From NCBI RefSeq assembly GCF_000243395.2, contig NZ_CM001484.1, positions 974,089 through 1,038,088 on the forward strand: a stretch of DNA of 64,000 nt. The letters are read 5' to 3'. Position numbers and translations under genes: made by a program. Each line of letters opens with the position of its first letter. Within the stretch, counting starts at the first letter, position 1. This document shows positions 33,942 through 42,454 of the stretch, piece after piece. Source of the stretch: Saccharomonospora glauca K62 (GTDB lineage: Bacteria > Actinomycetota > Actinomycetes > Mycobacteriales > Pseudonocardiaceae). The notes under the pieces were generated by a model that had not been told where the DNA came from, ran no database searches, and saw only the letters and a list, made by a program, of their open reading frames with translations.

Positions 33942-36053
33942 TCACTCCGAAGGAGCGAGCCAGTCGTCGTCGGAGGCCAGCACCGTGAGCTTCTGGGTGG
34001 CTCGCGTCAACGCCACGTACAGCACGCGCCTCCCCGTCAGCGACTCCGTGATCAGCTCGGTGGGCTCCACCAGCACGACGGCGTCGTACTCGAGTCCCTT
34101 CGAGTCGAGACTGCCCACCACCTTGAGCCGCTCGTCACCGTGACCCGCGACCCAGCGCCGCACCTCGGGCACCCGGTCCATGGCGCAGATTACGCCGACC
34201 GTGCCCTCCACGGCCTCCAGAAGCTCCTTGGCCGCCACCTGCGTGGCCGTCTCCCGACTGTCGGGGTCCACCCGGCGGATCTCCGGCGTGACACCCGTGG
34301 CACGCACCGCGCGCGGCAACTCGTCGGGCTTCGCGTGACCCGACACCACCCGCGCGGCGAGCTCGAAGATCTCGGACGAGTTCCGGTAGTTCGTGCGCAG
34401 CGTGTAGCGCCTCCGGGGCGCACGCGGGCCGAACGCCTGGTCGCGTGCGTTCGCCGCCTCCTCCGGGTCCGGCCAGGAGCTCTGCACGGGGTCGCCCACC
34501 ACCGTCCAGCTCGCGTACTTCCCGCGCCGACCGACCATGCGCCACTGCATGGGGGAGAGGTCCTGCGCCTCGTCCACGACGATGTGGGCGTACTCGTCGT
34601 AGTGGTCCGGCCTCCGCTGCCCCTCGTGGGGTTGCTCCGGTTCGGGCTCCCGCTTGCGCCTGCGCTTCGGAGGCGGGCCGAGGAGGACCCGCAGCTCGTC
34701 GAGCAGGGGGATGTCCTCCACCGTCCACTCGCGATCACGGTCGCGCAGCGACTCGGCCAGCAGTGTGATCTCCTCGGGGCTGAGCACGTTGCGGGCGACG
34801 CGTGCGAGCCGGCGTTCGTCGCCCAGCCAGCGCAGCACCTGCGCCGGGTACAGCACCGGCCACCACACCACGAGGAAGCGGTGGAAGTCGATCCGTTCGC
34901 CGAGATCGGTGATCAGTCGGGCGCGATCGAACTCCCGGCCGTCGGCGCGGGCGTAGGACTCGGCCTTGTCCGCCAACGCCTCCAGCAACGTCTCGGCGGC
35001 CCGGACCCGCGAGCGGTTCGGCGGCGCCCCGTTGGCGTGCACCTTGCGCCGGACCCGGTTGAGCTCCTTCGAGTCCAGCTTGATGACCTCGCCGCGGTAG
35101 ACGATCTTCATCTCCGTGGGGGCATCGGGCGGGGTCTCGCGCAGGGCCTTCGAGAGCACCTTCCGCATCCGCAGCGAGCCCTTGATGGCCGCCAGCGGCG
35201 CGGGGTCGTGCTCGGTGGCGTCGAGCCCGTCCAACACCTGTCCGAGCGACCGCAGCTCGACGTTGGTCTCGCCCATCGACGGCAGCACGCGGGAGATGTA
35301 GTTGGTGAAGATCCCGGACGGCCCGACCACGAGCACGCCCGAGCCGCCGAGCCTGCGCCGGTACCGGTACAGCAGGTACGCGGCCCGGTGCAGTGCCACC
35401 GCCGTCTTGCCGGTGCCGGGGCCGCCGATGATTTCGGTCACGCCGCGCCACGGGGCACGGATGACCTCGTCCTGTTCCTTCTGGATGGTGGCGACGATGT
35501 CGCGCATCATCTCGCCCCGTGCCCGGCCGAGCGCCGCCATCAGCGCGCCCTGCCCGACCACGTTCATGTCGTCGGGCACCGCCTCGGGCATCAGGACGTC
35601 GTCGTCGATGTCGAGCACCGACTGGCCCGAGCACCGGATCACCCTGCGGCGCACCACGTTCATCGGTTCCTCGGCCGTCGCCTGGTAGAACGCGGCGGCC
35701 GCCGGAGCCCGCCAGTCGGTGACGAGGTTGTTGAACTCCGCGTCGCGGATTCCGAGCCTGCCCACGTGGACGGTCTCCGAGTCGACGTGGTCCAGGCGTC
35801 CGAACACGAGACCCTCGTACTCCGCGTCCAACGTCTGGAGCGTCTGATTGGCATGGAAGACCATCATGTCGCGCTCGTACAGCATCGATGCCTGCTCGAA
35901 GACGGCCTCACGCTGCGCTCCACGACCCAACTCGTAGCCACGAGCGCGCATGGCCTCGGCCTGCGCGCGCAACTCCGCGAGCCGGGCGTACACCCGGTCC
36001 ACGTGAGTCTGTTCGATGGCGATCTCGGCCCGTCTGACCCGGGACTCCGACAC
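33942..36053 (-). CDS. HelD-like UvrD/Rep superfamily helicase (RNA polymerase-associated type)
   Basis: A 703-residue superfamily 1 ATPase. Walker A is GGPGTGKTAVALHRAAYLLY, motif II is VVDEAQDLSPMQWRM, and RRYTLRTNYRNSSEI is motif IV-like. An N-terminal coiled-coil (about residues 1-90) fits the HelD arm that enters RNA polymerase and releases it from nucleic acid. GTG 36053 was chosen because GAGGAGC lies just upstream. The related HelR proteins give rifamycin resistance, but no rifamycin-associated element was seen upstream, so HelD is the safer name. A TAAAGT box at 36096-36101 (minus strand) could be its -10. Confidence 0.85.
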   Translation of the reverse strand: MSESRVRRAEIAIEQTHVDRVYARLAELRAQAEAMRARGYELGRGAQREAVFEQASMLYERDMMVFHANQTLQTLDAEYEGLVFGRLDHVDSETVHVGRLGIRDAEFNNLVTDWRAPAAAAFYQATAEEPMNVVRRRVIRCSGQSVLDIDDDVLMPEAVPDDMNVVGQGALMAALGRARGEMMRDIVATIQKEQDEVIRAPWRGVTEIIGGPGTGKTAVALHRAAYLLYRYRRRLGGSGVLVVGPSGIFTNYISRVLPSMGETNVELRSLGQVLDGLDATEHDPAPLAAIKGSLRMRKVLSKALRETPPDAPTEMKIVYRGEVIKLDSKELNRVRRKVHANGAPPNRSRVRAAETLLEALADKAESYARADGREFDRARLITDLGERIDFHRFLVVWWPVLYPAQVLRWLGDERRLARVARNVLSPEEITLLAESLRDRDREWTVEDIPLLDELRVLLGPPPKRRRKREPEPEQPHEGQRRPDHYDEYAHIVVDEAQDLSPMQWRMVGRRGKYASWTVVGDPVQSSWPDPEEAANARDQAFGPRAPRRRYTLRTNYRNSSEIFELAARVVSGHAKPDELPRAVRATGVTPEIRRVDPDSRETATQVAAKELLEAVEGTVGVICAMDRVPEVRRWVAGHGDERLKVVGSLDSKGLEYDAVVLVEPTELITESLTGRRVLYVALTRATQKLTVLASDDDWLAPSE

Positions 36054-36162
36054 TCGCGCTCCTCGCACCTGTCGCCTCGGAAAGGGGGAAGAACGACTTT
36101 ACGCGATCGCCTTCCCGGCATGACCGCGTCCCGTCTCCTTGGACGGGTGCGAGCATGGGGCG

Positions 36163-36720
36163 GTGACGAGGATTGTGGCCGGACGAGCGAGAGGGCGCAT
36201 CCTGCGGGTGCCGCCGAAGGGAACGAGGCCCACGACGGAGCTGGTACGCGAGGCGTTGTTCAGCGCTTTGGAGGCCGCGGACGAACTCACCGACGTGCGG
36301 GTGCTGGACCTGTACTCGGGGTCGGGAGCGCTGGGGCTGGAGGCGCTGTCCCGCGGCGCGCGGGAAGCCGTGTTCGTGGAGGCCGACCGCACCGCCGCCG
36401 ACATCCTGCGCGGCAACATCGCGAAGGTCGGTCTCGGCGGCGTGGTGCGGCAGGGCAAGGTCGAGACCGTGGTGTCCCAGCCCGCCGGGCAACCGTTCGA
36501 CCTGGTGCTCGCCGATCCCCCGTACGCGGTGGACGCGGAGACGCTCGGGGTGGTGCTGACCCAGTTGGTCGACAACGGCTGGCTGGCCGAAGGCGCGCTC
36601 GTGGTGGTGGAGCGCCGGGTGAAGGACGGGCCGCCGAAGTGGCCGGCGGCGTTGCGGGTGCTGCGGACCCGCACCTACGGCGACAACGGACTCTTCCGCG
36701 CCGAGTACGCGTCGGAGTGA
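36163..36720 (+). CDS. rsmD: 16S rRNA (guanine(966)-N(2))-methyltransferase
   Basis: It methylates G966 of 16S rRNA with S-adenosylmethionine. The 185-residue protein shows VLDLYSGSGALGLEALSRGA (SAM motif I) and LADPPYAV (catalytic NPPY-type motif). GTG 36163 gives the usual start VTRIVAGRARGRIL. It marks the return to the conserved backbone: in M. tuberculosis this gene follows pyruvate carboxylase directly. It is divergent from the HelD-like gene. Confidence 0.94.
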   Translation: MTRIVAGRARGRILRVPPKGTRPTTELVREALFSALEAADELTDVRVLDLYSGSGALGLEALSRGAREAVFVEADRTAADILRGNIAKVGLGGVVRQGKVETVVSQPAGQPFDLVLADPPYAVDAETLGVVLTQLVDNGWLAEGALVVVERRVKDGPPKWPAALRVLRTRTYGDNGLFRAEYASE

Positions 36721-36768
36721 ACGGGCGAGCCGTTCGTCACATCTTGCGCAACGGGCCGTCGCAGTTGG

Positions 36769-36774
36769 TAGCGT
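36769..36774 (+). promoter_or_regulatory. Putative -10 box of coaD
   Basis: TAGCGT ends 7 nt before the coaD ATG, with TTGCGC at 36744-36749 as a possible -35 (19-bp spacing). There is no Shine-Dalgarno sequence, so a leaderless start is likely. Confidence 0.35.
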
Positions 36775-36781
36775 CCGCGCC

Positions 36782-37264
36782 ATGCGGCGAGCGGTCTGTC
36801 CCGGTTCCTACGACCCAGCGACCAACGGGCACCTCGACATCATCGAACGCGCCGCCGCGCTGTTCGACGAGGTCGTCGTGGCCGTGCTCATCAATCCGAA
36901 GAAGCAGGGTCTGTTCACCATCGAGGAGCGCCTGGAAATGTTGCGCGAGACCACGCGCGACCTGCCCAACGTGCGGGTGGACTCGTGGCGCGGTCTGCTG
37001 GTCGACTACTGCCGCGAGCACGACATCGTCGCCGTCGCCAAGGGGCTGCGCTCGGTGAGTGACTTCGACTACGAGCTGCAGATGGCGCAGATGAACCGTG
37101 AGCTGTCCGGGGTGGAGACGCTGTTGATGTCCAACAACCCGGCGTACAGCTTCCTGTCGAGTTCGTTGGTCAAGGAGGTCGCCACCTACGGCGGCGACGT
37201 CAGCGACATGGTGCCCGCGGTGGTCCACGAACGCCTCAAGGAAAAGCTCGCCCAACGGAGCTGA
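36782..37264 (+). CDS. coaD: Phosphopantetheine adenylyltransferase
   Basis: It makes dephospho-CoA from phosphopantetheine and ATP, in CoA synthesis. The 160-residue protein starts MRRAVCPGSYDPATNGHLDI, with the nucleotidyltransferase NGH at residues 15-17, and has the C-terminal FLSSSLVKEVATYGGDV. It follows rsmD as in other actinobacteria. A 21-bp repeat element begins 7 nt after its stop. Confidence 0.96.
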   Translation: MRRAVCPGSYDPATNGHLDIIERAAALFDEVVVAVLINPKKQGLFTIEERLEMLRETTRDLPNVRVDSWRGLLVDYCREHDIVAVAKGLRSVSDFDYELQMAQMNRELSGVETLLMSNNPAYSFLSSSLVKEVATYGGDVSDMVPAVVHERLKEKLAQRS

Positions 37265-37271
37265 CCCCGGC

Positions 37272-37401
37272 GTGTCCGCAGCCTGTGCACGCGTGTCCGC
37301 AGGCTGCGCGCGGGTGTTCGCACTTCCCGTACGCCCGCGGGGTCCGGAGCTGCGAACACACGTGCACAACTTGCGGACACGCGTGCACAACTTGCGGACA
37401 C
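37272..37401. repeat. 21-bp-unit inverted repeat element (copy 4)
   Basis: Forward units GTGTCCGCAG at 37272 and 37293 and GTGTTCGCA at 37314. Reverse units TGCGAACAC at 37351 and TGCGGACAC at 37372 and 37393. All are 21 bp apart. The C-to-T change in the third forward unit is matched by G-to-A in the first reverse unit, which keeps pairing. It lies between coaD and sepIVA. Confidence 0.9.
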
Positions 37402-37504
37402 GGTAACGGGTGGGACACGCCTGGTGCTGTGGTTACCACCGATCCGGCGTCGGACGCGGCAGACTGATGACGTCGCGTGGAACCGATGCCGCGAGGGAGT
37501 TGCC

Positions 37505-38194
37505 GTGTACCGGGTTTTCGAGGCGCTCGACGAGCTCGTCACGATCGTGGAGGAGGCCCGTGGGGTCCCGATGACGTCGAGTTGCGTCGTTCCGCGTGGT
37601 GACGTGCTCGAACTCCTCGACGACATCCGGGACGCGCTGCCCGCCGAGGTCGACGACGCGCAGGACGTGCTCGACCGCCGCGACGAGATCATCCGCACGG
37701 CGCAGGAGCAGGCGGAGGAGACGGTGAGCTCGGCCAGTGCCGAGGCCGACCGCCTGATGACCGAGGCGCGGGAAGAGGCCGAACGCATCATCACCGAGGC
37801 GCGGGAGGAGGCCGAGCGCACCATCGCCGCCGGTGAGGCGGAGTACGCCGAGGTCACCGAGCGGGCCCGTGCCGAGGCCGACCGCATGGTGCAGGCCGGC
37901 CGCGACGCCTACGAACGCGCGGTCGACGACGGCAAGCGCGAGCAGGCCAGGCTGGTGTCGCAGACCGAGGTCGTGCAGGCCGCCCACAACGAGGCGGCCC
38001 GGATCGTGGACGAGGCGCACGAGGAGGCCGACCGGCAACGGGCCGATTGCGACGCGTACGTCGACAACAAGCTCGCCGAGTTCTCCGAGCTGCTCGCCAC
38101 CACGCTGCGGACGGTGGACTCGGGGCGCAACCACCTGCGCGGGTCGCTGCACTCCGTGACGCGCGCGCCCAGTTACGACTACCAAGCCCAGTAG
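37505..38194 (+). CDS. sepIVA: SepIVA-type DivIVA-domain septation protein
   Basis: A 229-residue cytoplasmic coiled-coil protein. The N-terminal VYRVFEALDELVTIVEEARG matches the DivIVA-like head of SepIVA (Rv2927c), a mycobacterial protein needed for septation. From about residue 65 to 200 the chain is one long Ala/Glu/Arg coiled coil with repeats such as EAREEAERII. GTG 37505 has GAGGGAG upstream. It lies just before yceD-rpmF-rnc, as in M. tuberculosis. In vivo role inferred from homology and synteny. Confidence 0.88.
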   Translation: MYRVFEALDELVTIVEEARGVPMTSSCVVPRGDVLELLDDIRDALPAEVDDAQDVLDRRDEIIRTAQEQAEETVSSASAEADRLMTEAREEAERIITEAREEAERTIAAGEAEYAEVTERARAEADRMVQAGRDAYERAVDDGKREQARLVSQTEVVQAAHNEAARIVDEAHEEADRQRADCDAYVDNKLAEFSELLATTLRTVDSGRNHLRGSLHSVTRAPSYDYQAQ

Positions 38195-38323
38195 GAGGCC
38201 CGCTCGCGTACGCTGGTGGGCAAGGCCGTCCGACCGAGTGCGAGCCGGACCCGCTCGGGACGCGGTGTGCGTCCCGGCTCGGCCTTCCCAGTCCAACGAC
38301 CGCGATCGCGCGAGAAAGCTTCG

Positions 38324-38926
38324 ATGTCTGAAGAGAGCTCCAGCCCCGAGCGCGCCAACGCGCGCAATCCGTGGCTGTTCGACACCCATGAGCTGAGCCG
38401 TCGGCCCGGTTCGAGCCTGCCGCTGCGGCGTGAGCTGCCGGTCGAGACGGCGCTGGGCGTCCCCGACGTCGTCGAGGTGCCCTCGGGTTCGACGGTGACC
38501 GTGGACCTGTTGGCGGAGTCCGTGGTCGAAGGCGTACTCGTGAGCGGCACCGCGTCCGCGCGGACCGAGGGCCAGTGCTCGCGTTGCCTGGACCCGGTCT
38601 CCGGCGACGTCGAGGTGAACGTCACCGAGCTGTTCGCCTACCCGGAGTCCACCACCGACGAGACCACCGAGGAAGACGAGGTCAGCCGGATCGTCGACGA
38701 CTGGATCGACCTGGAGCCGATGGTCCGTGACGCCGTCGTCCTCGCCCTGCCGCTCGCGCCGTTGTGCAGCGAGGACTGCGCGGGACTGTGCTCGGGCTGC
38801 GGTGTGAAGTGGGCCGATCTCGAGCCCGGTCACGGGCATGAGACCATAGACCCTCGGTGGGCCGCGCTGGTGCAGCGCCTGGAGGAGACTCCGGGTGGCG
38901 GCACGGCTGACGGCTCCAACCGGTAA
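38324..38926 (+). CDS. DUF177 (YceD-family) protein
   Basis: A 200-residue cytoplasmic protein of the YceD/DUF177 family, which adjoins rpmF in most bacteria and has been linked to large-subunit rRNA processing. Cysteines in GQCSRCLDP and CSEDCAGLCSGCGVKW form a likely zinc site. ATG 38324 is the start; the open region before it is Arg-rich and not conserved. It leads the rpmF-rnc-mutM operon, with a 79-bp gap to rpmF. Confidence 0.9.
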   Translation: MSEESSSPERANARNPWLFDTHELSRRPGSSLPLRRELPVETALGVPDVVEVPSGSTVTVDLLAESVVEGVLVSGTASARTEGQCSRCLDPVSGDVEVNVTELFAYPESTTDETTEEDEVSRIVDDWIDLEPMVRDAVVLALPLAPLCSEDCAGLCSGCGVKWADLEPGHGHETIDPRWAALVQRLEETPGGGTADGSNR

Positions 38927-39005
38927 GCGTGCCGGGCACCAGTCCGGCGTAATTTGCGAAGACCGCTCGCACACCGCGAGCAGACCTGTGTGAGGAGACC
39001 CAGCC

Positions 39006-39188
39006 GTGGCTGTCCCCAAGCGGAAGATGTCGCGTTCCAACACTCGCTCGCGCCGCTCGCAGTGGAAGGCGAGCCCGGTGCAGCTGGTGGCTTGCCAGAA
39101 CCGCGCCTGCCGGCAGTTGAAGCCGCAGCACGTCGCTTGCCCGCACTGTGGCCAGTACGCCGGTCGTCAGGTTGTCGAGCCGGCGTAA
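39006..39188 (+). CDS. rpmF: 50S ribosomal protein L32 (zinc-type)
   Basis: A 60-residue ribosomal protein starting [20 protein letters not shown], with the zinc cysteines CQNRAC and CPHC. GTG 39006 has GAGGAG upstream. Like rpmB in this window it is the cysteine (zinc) form. Confidence 0.96.
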   Translation: MAVPKRKMSRSNTRSRRSQWKASPVQLVACQNRACRQLKPQHVACPHCGQYAGRQVVEPA

Positions 39189-39199
39189 GGTCGTTCGGA

Positions 39200-39958
39200 A
39201 TGGGGGGTAAGTCGCCAAGCGGACCGGCAGCCGATCCCGCATCCCTTCTCGAAGCGCTCGGTGTCGAGCTCGACAGCGAGTTGCTGACTCTTGCTCTGAC
39301 CCACCGTTCGTACGCCTACGAGAACGGGGGGCTCCCGCCGAACGAGCGGCTGGAGTTCCTCGGTGACGCGGTGCTCAGTCTGGTGGTCACCGACCACCTG
39401 TACCGCCAGCACCCGGATCTGCCCGAGGGGCAGTTGGCGAAGTTGCGGGCCAGTGTCGTGAACATGCACGCGCTGGCCGGGGTGGCGAGGAGCCTCGGTG
39501 AGGGCGGGCTCGGCGCTCACCTGCTGCTCGGTAAGGGGGAGGAACTCACCGGCGGCAGGGACAAGGCCAGCATCCTCGCGGACGGCCTGGAGGCCGTGAT
39601 CGGTGCCGTCTATCTCGCACACGGCGTCGAGACCGCGCGGGAGTTGGTGCATCGGCTGTTCGGCACCCTGCTCGACGAGGCGCCGCGTCGGGGAGCGGGC
39701 CTGGACTGGAAGACCAGCCTCCAGGAACTCACCGCGTCAGCCGGCCTCGGGGTGCCCGAGTACAAGGTCGCGGACACCGGCCCCGACCACCGCAAGGAGT
39801 TCAGCGCGGTGGTCCTCGTGGGCGGTCGCGACCTGGGGCACGGCGAGGGCACCACCAAGAAGGAGGCCGAGCAGAAGGCCGCAGAGGCGGCCTGGCGGGC
39901 TCTCGACGCGGAGCTTTCGTCCGACGACGAGGACCAAGCCGAGGAGCGGGCGGAGTAG
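39200..39958 (+). CDS. rnc: Ribonuclease III
   Basis: It cuts double-stranded RNA in rRNA and mRNA processing. The 252-residue protein has the catalytic signature [14 protein letters not shown], a second acidic set in [19 protein letters not shown], and a C-terminal double-stranded RNA-binding domain (about 170-240, with [16 protein letters not shown]). The last ~15 residues are acidic. ATG 39200 lies 11 bp after rpmF, and mutM starts 6 bp after its stop, so all are in one operon. Confidence 0.96.
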   Translation: MGGKSPSGPAADPASLLEALGVELDSELLTLALTHRSYAYENGGLPPNERLEFLGDAVLSLVVTDHLYRQHPDLPEGQLAKLRASVVNMHALAGVARSLGEGGLGAHLLLGKGEELTGGRDKASILADGLEAVIGAVYLAHGVETARELVHRLFGTLLDEAPRRGAGLDWKTSLQELTASAGLGVPEYKVADTGPDHRKEFSAVVLVGGRDLGHGEGTTKKEAEQKAAEAAWRALDAELSSDDEDQAEERAE

Positions 39959-39964
39959 CGGCAG

Positions 39965-40831
39965 GTGCCCGAGTTACCCGAGGTCGAGGTCGTCAGATCC
40001 GGCCTCGAAACCCATGTGGTCGGGCGCACGGTGGCCTCGGTCGAGGTCCTGCACCCGAGGGCGATCCGGCGTCATGTGCCCGGTGAGGCCGACTTCGTCG
40101 GTCGGCTCACCGGTGCCAAGATCACGGCCACGCGGCGCCGGGGCAAGTACCTGTGGTTCGACCTGGCCGACGGTACCGCCGTGCTCGCCCACCTGGGGAT
40201 GAGCGGGCAGATGCTCGTGCAGCCGCGGGACGCGGTGGACGAGAAACACCTGCGGGTCCGGTTCCGGTTCGCCGACGACGGGCCGGAGCTGAGGTTCGTG
40301 GACCAGCGCACGTTCGGCGGCCTGTCGCTGTCGGACCTGGTGGAGATCGACGGCACGGTGGTGCCCTCGGCCGTGGCTCACATCGCGCGCGACCCGATGG
40401 ACCCGCTGTTCGACGTCGTCGCCGTCTCCCGCGCCCTGCGAGCCCGGCGTACCGAGGTCAAGCGCGCGTTGCTCGACCAGACCCTGGTCTCCGGGATCGG
40501 CAACATCTACGCCGACGAGGCGTTGTGGCGGGTGGGGCTGCACTGGTCGCGTCCCACGGATCGTCTCACCGCGGCGCAGGCACGTGACGTGCTCACCGCG
40601 GCGGCCGACGTGATGGCCGAGGCGTTGCGGGTGGGGGGCACGTCCTTCGATTCGCTCTACGTCAACGTCAACGGCGAGTCGGGTTACTTCTCCCGGTCGC
40701 TCGACGCCTACGGGCGGGAGGGCGAACCCTGCCGTCGGTGTGGTTCGCCGATCGTGCGCGAGGCGTTCGCCAATCGCTCGTCGTTCAGTTGTCCGCGTTG
40801 CCAGCCGAGGCCGCGAATCCGCCGTCGTTAG
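39965..40831 (+). CDS. mutM: Formamidopyrimidine-DNA glycosylase
   Basis: It removes oxidised purines such as 8-oxoguanine and nicks the DNA. The 288-residue protein begins with the processed [14 protein letters not shown] (catalytic Pro2, Glu3), has a helix-two-turn-helix (about 160-230) and ends in a zinc finger, [17 protein letters not shown] then CPRC. GTG 39965 is the start. A short GACCGGG/CCCGGTC hairpin follows. Confidence 0.96.
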   Translation: MPELPEVEVVRSGLETHVVGRTVASVEVLHPRAIRRHVPGEADFVGRLTGAKITATRRRGKYLWFDLADGTAVLAHLGMSGQMLVQPRDAVDEKHLRVRFRFADDGPELRFVDQRTFGGLSLSDLVEIDGTVVPSAVAHIARDPMDPLFDVVAVSRALRARRTEVKRALLDQTLVSGIGNIYADEALWRVGLHWSRPTDRLTAAQARDVLTAAADVMAEALRVGGTSFDSLYVNVNGESGYFSRSLDAYGREGEPCRRCGSPIVREAFANRSSFSCPRCQPRPRIRRR

Positions 40832-40834
40832 GTC

Positions 40835-40856
40835 GACCGGGCGGGTGATCCCGGTC
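40835..40856 (+). terminator. Short hairpin after mutM
   Basis: GACCGGG (40835-40841) pairs with CCCGGTC (40850-40856) around an 8-nt loop, 3 nt after the mutM stop. Confidence 0.45.
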
Positions 40857-40940
40857 CCGACGTTTGTCGAAGTGCCGTCGTAGTCGGCGGCGGTCCATCT
40901 CGATCGATTTTCTCGTGCACGGCCTGGAGCATTTTTGCGC

Positions 40941-40967
40941 ACACTACTGCGCCATGCGTGGTAGTGT
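40941..40967. promoter_or_regulatory. Inverted repeat upstream of the PadR gene (candidate operator)
   Basis: ACACTAC (40941-40947) and GTAGTGT (40961-40967) are perfect reverse complements 13 bp apart, 25 bp before the GTG start. PadR regulators commonly bind such repeats at their own promoters. Confidence 0.5.
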
Positions 40968-40991
40968 TCACCGCGCAAGGAGGGAGGGCCG

Positions 40992-41315
40992 GTGGAGACG
41001 AGTCAACTGCTGAAGGGCGTGCTCGACCTCGCGGTTCTGGCGGTGCTTCGACGCGGTGACGGCTACGGCTACGACGTGCTGAGACGTCTGCGTCGGGTGG
41101 GACTGGAGGACGTCGGCGACGCCTCGGTGTACGGAACGTTGCGACGGCTGTACAAGGCAGGGCTGCTCACCACGTACGTGGTGGCCAGTGAGGAAGGCCC
41201 TCACCGCAAGTACTACGGGCTCAACGAGTCGGGACGCGCGCGGCTTGTGGAGTCGGAGAAGACCTGGCGCGGTTTCGCGGCCACGATGGAGCGCCTGTTG
41301 GGAGAGGATCTATGA
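40992..41315 (+). CDS. PadR-family transcriptional regulator
   Basis: A 107-residue PadR-type winged-helix repressor of the short class (QLLKGVLDLAVLAVLRRGDG, YGYDVLRRL, SVYGTLRRLYKAGLL). It should act as a dimer. GTG 40992 has GGAGGGAG upstream. Its stop overlaps the next ATG by 4 bp (ATGA), so it is translated together with the membrane protein it probably controls. This PadR/HAAS pairing is widespread in Gram-positive bacteria. Confidence 0.92.
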   Translation: METSQLLKGVLDLAVLAVLRRGDGYGYDVLRRLRRVGLEDVGDASVYGTLRRLYKAGLLTTYVVASEEGPHRKYYGLNESGRARLVESEKTWRGFAATMERLLGEDL

Positions 41316-42445
41316 GCGCACACACTCACCCCGTCGTACGCGCCTACCTGGCTCGGGTGCGGACGGCGCTGTCGGACCTGCCCGCTGCGGAGGTCGAGGA
41401 GATCGTCGAGGACGTCAGGCCGCATCTGACGGAGATCGTGGAGAGACTGGGGGAGCGGGCCAGCGTCGATGCCGTGGCCGAGGAGCTCGGCGCTCCGGAA
41501 AGCTACGCCGCCGAGCTTCGCACGGCGGGGGAGTATCCGCCCGCGCCGAGCACGAAGGGGTTCGTCGAGAAGTCACGTCCGATGCTCGCCCGTGCGGCGT
41601 TGGCGGGGCTGCTCGCGGCCACGATCTGTGCTGCCGCGTCGGGGCTGAGGATGGGGGTCAACTGGGCCGACGACAAGGCGCTGCCGTTGCTGTTGTTCAC
41701 CGTCGTGCTGGCGGCGGGTTCGGCCGGTTACCTGATTCTCCAGGGCTCGCACGACGTGTGGGCCCTGCCCGAGGTCCGCAAGTTCGTGGAACGGACCGGG
41801 CTGCGAGGCGCGGGGTCGCGGGGGAAGAACCCGCTCCAGGTGATCAGTCCGGTGTGGTGGGTGGTCGCGGCGGTGTTGCTGGGGATGTTCGCCTTCGCTG
41901 CGGCCTCGAGCCCCCTCGTGGTGGTGACGTTCCTGGTGCTGGCCGGGCTCATGCTGTGGGCCGGACCCATGTCCGCGCGGGAGCGGCGCTGGGGAGCCCT
42001 GGTGCTGCCGCTGTCGGCGCTGGTGGTGGGAGGAGTCGTCGGTACGGGAGGCTCCATCGTGCAGCGGATCAACCAACCGGACTGGGCTTACGACGACCCC
42101 TACGCCTACACGTCCTGGAATCTCGACGAAGGAGCGGAGTCCGAGCTGTACTACGGTTCGCGAACGTTGGAGAACCTGTACGTGTTCGACGCCGAGGGCC
42201 AGCCTCTCACCGACGTCTACGTCTATGCCGAGGACGGAAGCCCGGTGCTGCTGCCGCGGTACGGGTGTGACCCGAACACGGGGGAGAAGATCCACACCGG
42301 GCGGGACAACCAGTTCCCGCGTCCGCGCATCGAGCAGGGTGGCTGGGACGAGCACGGCACCGTCAACGGCTACAACGTCGACCGGCCGTTCTGCGAGGAG
42401 GTCGAGGGAGTGCCGTTCACGGTGGCCGTTCCCAGCGGCAAGTGA
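41312..42445 (+). CDS. HAAS-domain membrane protein, PadR partner
   Basis: A 377-residue membrane protein. Residues about 1-70 are a helical HAAS-like (DUF1700-type) domain (VRAYLARVRTALSDLPAAEV..HLTEIVERLG). Then come about five membrane helices (around 90-110, 120-140, 175-195, 197-215, 225-245) and a C-terminal extracytoplasmic part of about 120 residues. In other bacteria such proteins and their PadR repressor govern membrane or division-related functions, but no role is known here. Only 9 bp separate its stop from the convergent stress gene. Confidence 0.82.
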   Translation: MSAHTHPVVRAYLARVRTALSDLPAAEVEEIVEDVRPHLTEIVERLGERASVDAVAEELGAPESYAAELRTAGEYPPAPSTKGFVEKSRPMLARAALAGLLAATICAAASGLRMGVNWADDKALPLLLFTVVLAAGSAGYLILQGSHDVWALPEVRKFVERTGLRGAGSRGKNPLQVISPVWWVVAAVLLGMFAFAAASSPLVVVTFLVLAGLMLWAGPMSARERRWGALVLPLSALVVGGVVGTGGSIVQRINQPDWAYDDPYAYTSWNLDEGAESELYYGSRTLENLYVFDAEGQPLTDVYVYAEDGSPVLLPRYGCDPNTGEKIHTGRDNQFPRPRIEQGGWDEHGTVNGYNVDRPFCEEVEGVPFTVAVPSGK

Positions 42446-42454
42446 CCTCGCCTT

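Noticed and set aside
36054-36162. Rifamycin-associated element upstream of the HelD-like gene
   Set aside because: I looked for the known inverted repeat of HelR genes and saw none; only a possible -10 box is present.
9031-37401. 21-bp repeats as CRISPR arrays
   Set aside because: The units are only 21 bp apart with no unique spacers of constant length, the second half is the reverse complement of the first, and no cas genes lie nearby.
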